DNA of 8,131 nt from Oceanospirillaceae bacterium UBA2001 (GTDB taxonomy: Bacteria; Pseudomonadota; Gammaproteobacteria; Pseudomonadales; Balneatricaceae). The translations under genes were made by a program, and so were the position numbers. Position 1 is the stretch's first letter. Each line of letters begins with the position of its first letter. Of this stretch, positions 6,637 through 8,131 are shown piece after piece. The stretch spans positions 1-8,131 of the forward strand of contig DDCR01000068.1 of assembly GCA_002335115.1 (NCBI GenBank), read 5' to 3'. The notes beneath the pieces were generated by a model. The model was not told the DNA's origin. It did not search any database and saw nothing but the letters and a program-made list of their open reading frames with translations.

Positions 6637-7788
6637 ATGGGGATGCATTTAGTGAAAAAAGACATTGAAGTGGACAAAAGTTTATTTAAACGTGTTTCTA
6701 GTGCTAAAAAAGCGGGTAAAATTGCATTGCCCGAAAAAGTTGCAAAAGTGAATAAGCATCAGCATAACGCTGATTTTGTTGCCAGCCAAAAGCGCATGTC
6801 TAATACCAAAGGCAAAGAAAGTGAACTGGCCGCTGATTGGCAGCGCTTCTCTGATGCGGATGCGATTAATGTGGCTAAATTGAACTCTCAGTCTAGAGGC
6901 AAATCTAGTGCTCATCCAACGGCAAGCCTAAAATCTAAAGTTGATCAATTGAGCCCCGCCCAAAGGGCTCAAATAGAAGCCCATAAACTGGCCCAAAAAA
7001 ATGCTGCAAGTTCCTCCTCGACATCTTTGGTTTCTGAAAGTAGAGATCAACATTCTGCAGTGGCTAAAGCCAAACTCGATGGCCTTCGGCCCTCTAGTTC
7101 TAGAGATTCTGAGTCGGAGACGACTAACTTTGAAGGCAGAAAGCCTGCTGGCGCAGGCCAAGCGGATTTAGGTGAACATGCGCCTCAAGGATCAGGTCAA
7201 GCGGACTTAGGTGATCATGCGCCTCAAGGAGCAGGCCAAGCGGACTTAGGTGAGCATGTGCCTCAAGGAGCAGGCCAGGCAGATCTAGGTGATCATGTGC
7301 CTCAAGGGCCAGGCCAAGCGGACATGGGTGAACACATCGATGGCACCGCAGGACTGGCTAAATTGAAAGGCGAGCAATTGGGCGGGGTGGGGCGGGCTGA
7401 TATGGGCCATCATGTCGATGGTCAAGCAGGATTTGCAGCCCTAGAAGGTGAACTTCCAGCTCAAGTCACACAAGTTGACATGGGAGACCATTTGCCCGCT
7501 GATGCAATGCAGGCTGATATGGGCCACCAAAATGCTAGGAATGTAGGTACCGCAAAACTGACGGGAAAGAGTGCAGCTCAACCTCATGCTTCGCCAGTTT
7601 CTTTGGATACGGTGGAAACCCTCGAGACGGCTCCGGTGGCTGATGTTACTGGCTCAGAAGCCAATGAAAATAACGAAGAATCTGAACTTTCTGGTCGATT
7701 AGCTGAAAAAATGTCTAAGATTCGCTCAAAAACTGACGATATAACTCATGAGATAGAAAATTTAACTGAGCATAAAGACCCACTTTAG
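6637..7788 (+). CDS. Unknown low-complexity protein with eleven 13-residue repeats
   Basis: I do not recognise this 383-residue protein. No signal peptide or membrane helix is visible. Residues 1-60 are Lys-rich and basic. Residues 60-170 are Ser/Ala/Gln-rich and probably disordered, with scattered A-K-L motifs. Residues 174-316 are eleven consecutive 13-residue units, the first four nearly identical (G-Q-A-D-L-G-[ED]-H core). Residues 317-350 are acidic, and 350-378 look like an amphipathic helix (L-A-E-K-M-S-K-I, then D-D-I-x-H-E-I). The start is uncertain: ATG 6637 and ATG 6643 lack a good ribosome binding site, while GTG 6652 has GGGGA eight bases upstream and would remove five residues. 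It follows flhB on the same strand after 107 bases, which suggests a flagellum-related role by position only. Options include a scaffold, a repeat-based spacer or an export substrate; none can be shown from sequence. Confidence 0.85.
   Translation: MGMHLVKKDIEVDKSLFKRVSSAKKAGKIALPEKVAKVNKHQHNADFVASQKRMSNTKGKESELAADWQRFSDADAINVAKLNSQSRGKSSAHPTASLKSKVDQLSPAQRAQIEAHKLAQKNAASSSSTSLVSESRDQHSAVAKAKLDGLRPSSSRDSESETTNFEGRKPAGAGQADLGEHAPQGSGQADLGDHAPQGAGQADLGEHVPQGAGQADLGDHVPQGPGQADMGEHIDGTAGLAKLKGEQLGGVGRADMGHHVDGQAGFAALEGELPAQVTQVDMGDHLPADAMQADMGHQNARNVGTAKLTGKSAAQPHASPVSLDTVETLETAPVADVTGSEANENNEESELSGRLAEKMSKIRSKTDDITHEIENLTEHKDPL
7156..7584 (+). repeat. Eleven tandem 39-base units coding for 13-residue repeats
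   Basis: The units run without gaps. Units 1-4 (7156-7311) are very similar: units 1 and 2 share 35 of 39 bases, units 2 and 3 share 36, units 3 and 4 share 32. Their consensus residues are GQADLG[ED]H[AV]PQG followed by a small residue or Pro. Units 5-8 (7312-7467) form two copies of a 26-residue double unit, an ADMG-type half followed by an A-x-L-x-G-E half. Units 9-11 are more diverged. A D-[LM]-G-[EDH]-H core is kept in units 1-5, 7 and 9. There are no unique spacers between units, so this is an internal protein repeat and not a CRISPR array. Confidence 0.92.
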
Positions 7789-7809
7789 CCTGCTAGCTTT
7801 TTTAGGCTA
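7786..7809 (+). other. Inverted repeat at the stop of the repeat-protein gene
   Basis: TAGCCT at 7786-7791, which includes the TAG stop, can pair with AGGCTA at 7804-7809 across a 12-base loop holding GCTAGC and six T. The T-run is in the loop and not after the stem, so it is a poor intrinsic terminator. The arms resemble those of the hairpin at the fliK stop. Confidence 0.3.
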
Positions 7810-7833
7810 TGGATCGAATGAGATGTAAAACCC

Positions 7834-8131
7834 ATGAGTGACGAAGAGACAGATAATAAGCAACAGCAAGGGCAAACTGAGGCGGCTTTGGATATCGAGG
7901 TTGTTTCTGTGGAAGTGGCAGAACAAGAAGCGGCACAAGCTCGGGCTAAAGATGATTTGGATGTGGCACAGGAACTGGCTGAACAAATGTCAGAAGTACT
8001 CAGTCAAGTTGATACAGAAGTTGGGTTAAGTGATCCGGTAGAACAAGCAGTAGAAGCTCCGGTTAAGGTAGCAAAGGCTCCGCAACCCAGCTTTCAAGCT
8101 AAGGTGGAAAAAGTGTCTGAAGATGATGATG
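7834..8131 (+). CDS. Unknown acidic hydrophilic protein, 3' end outside the window
   Basis: An ATG at 7834 opens a frame of 99 codons that reaches the right edge without a stop. The product begins Met-Ser-Asp-Glu-Glu, like the neighbouring FliM and FliN starts, and is rich in Glu, Asp, Gln, Ala and Val. No membrane segment or signal peptide is visible. Residues about 46-60 (L-A-E-Q-M-S-E-V-L-S-Q-V-D) resemble the C-terminal helix of the upstream repeat protein (L-A-E-K-M-S-K-I-R-S-K-T-D). The gene starts 45 bases after that gene, with only a weak GAGA at 7820-7823 as ribosome binding site. I do not recognise the family; it does not look like the start of FlhA, FlhF or FlhG. A competing frame at 7838-8029 gives a Lys/Trp-rich product without sensible composition and is taken as a shadow. 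Confidence 0.72.
   Translation, partial: MSDEETDNKQQQGQTEAALDIEVVSVEVAEQEAAQARAKDDLDVAQELAEQMSEVLSQVDTEVGLSDPVEQAVEAPVKVAKAPQPSFQAKVEKVSEDDD

Noticed and set aside
7156..7584. CRISPR-like direct repeat array
   Set aside because: The units are contiguous, without spacers, vary gradually, and keep one reading frame, so they are protein-coding repeats.
7838..8029. Plus-strand ORF of 63 codons overlapping the last gene
   Set aside because: It is out of frame with the open ATG 7834 frame. Its Lys/Trp-rich composition looks like a frame shadow.

Overview
The window is a run of flagellar genes, all on the plus strand, followed by two genes I do not recognise. The order fliK-fliL-fliM-fliN-fliO-fliP-fliQ-fliR-flhB is the usual rotor/export-gate cluster of gammaproteobacteria with polar flagella. 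Moderate AT content, the protein variants and the gene order suggest a marine gammaproteobacterium of the Alteromonadales type. That placement is an inference; nothing here fixes genus or species.

Region 1 (1-1162) is the 3' part of fliK, the hook-length ruler. It is open at the left edge, begins in a Gln-X dipeptide repeat and ends in a clear FliK C-terminal domain. Region 2 (1215-3167) holds fliL (stator-associated membrane protein) and the C-ring genes fliM and fliN. Region 3 (3177-6529) holds fliO, fliP, fliQ, fliR and flhB. FliP/FliQ/FliR form the export pore, FliO helps assemble it, and FlhB is the switch that FliK acts on to change export from hook to filament subunits. Junctions are tight: fliO/fliP overlap by ATGA, and fliQ/fliR and fliR/flhB are each separated by 2 bases. 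This points to one co-transcribed and partly translation-coupled operon.

Region 4 (6530-8131) is the unusual part. In related bacteria flhB is usually followed directly by flhA. Here a 107-base gap, the longest noncoding stretch in the window, leads into a 383-codon gene for a soluble, low-complexity protein. It carries eleven consecutive 13-residue repeats with a recurring A-D-[LM]-G-[ED]-H core. After a short spacer a second unknown gene starts at 7834 and runs off the right edge. It encodes an acidic, hydrophilic protein that shares a short LAE[KQ]MS motif with the repeat protein, so the two may be related or may work together.

The most notable points are this repeat-protein pair behind flhB, an FlhB cleavage motif reading NPQH instead of NPTH, a FliM with a diverged CheY-binding peptide, and the hexanucleotide Gln-X repeat in FliK. 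I saw no tRNA, rRNA, insertion sequence, CRISPR array or minus-strand gene.
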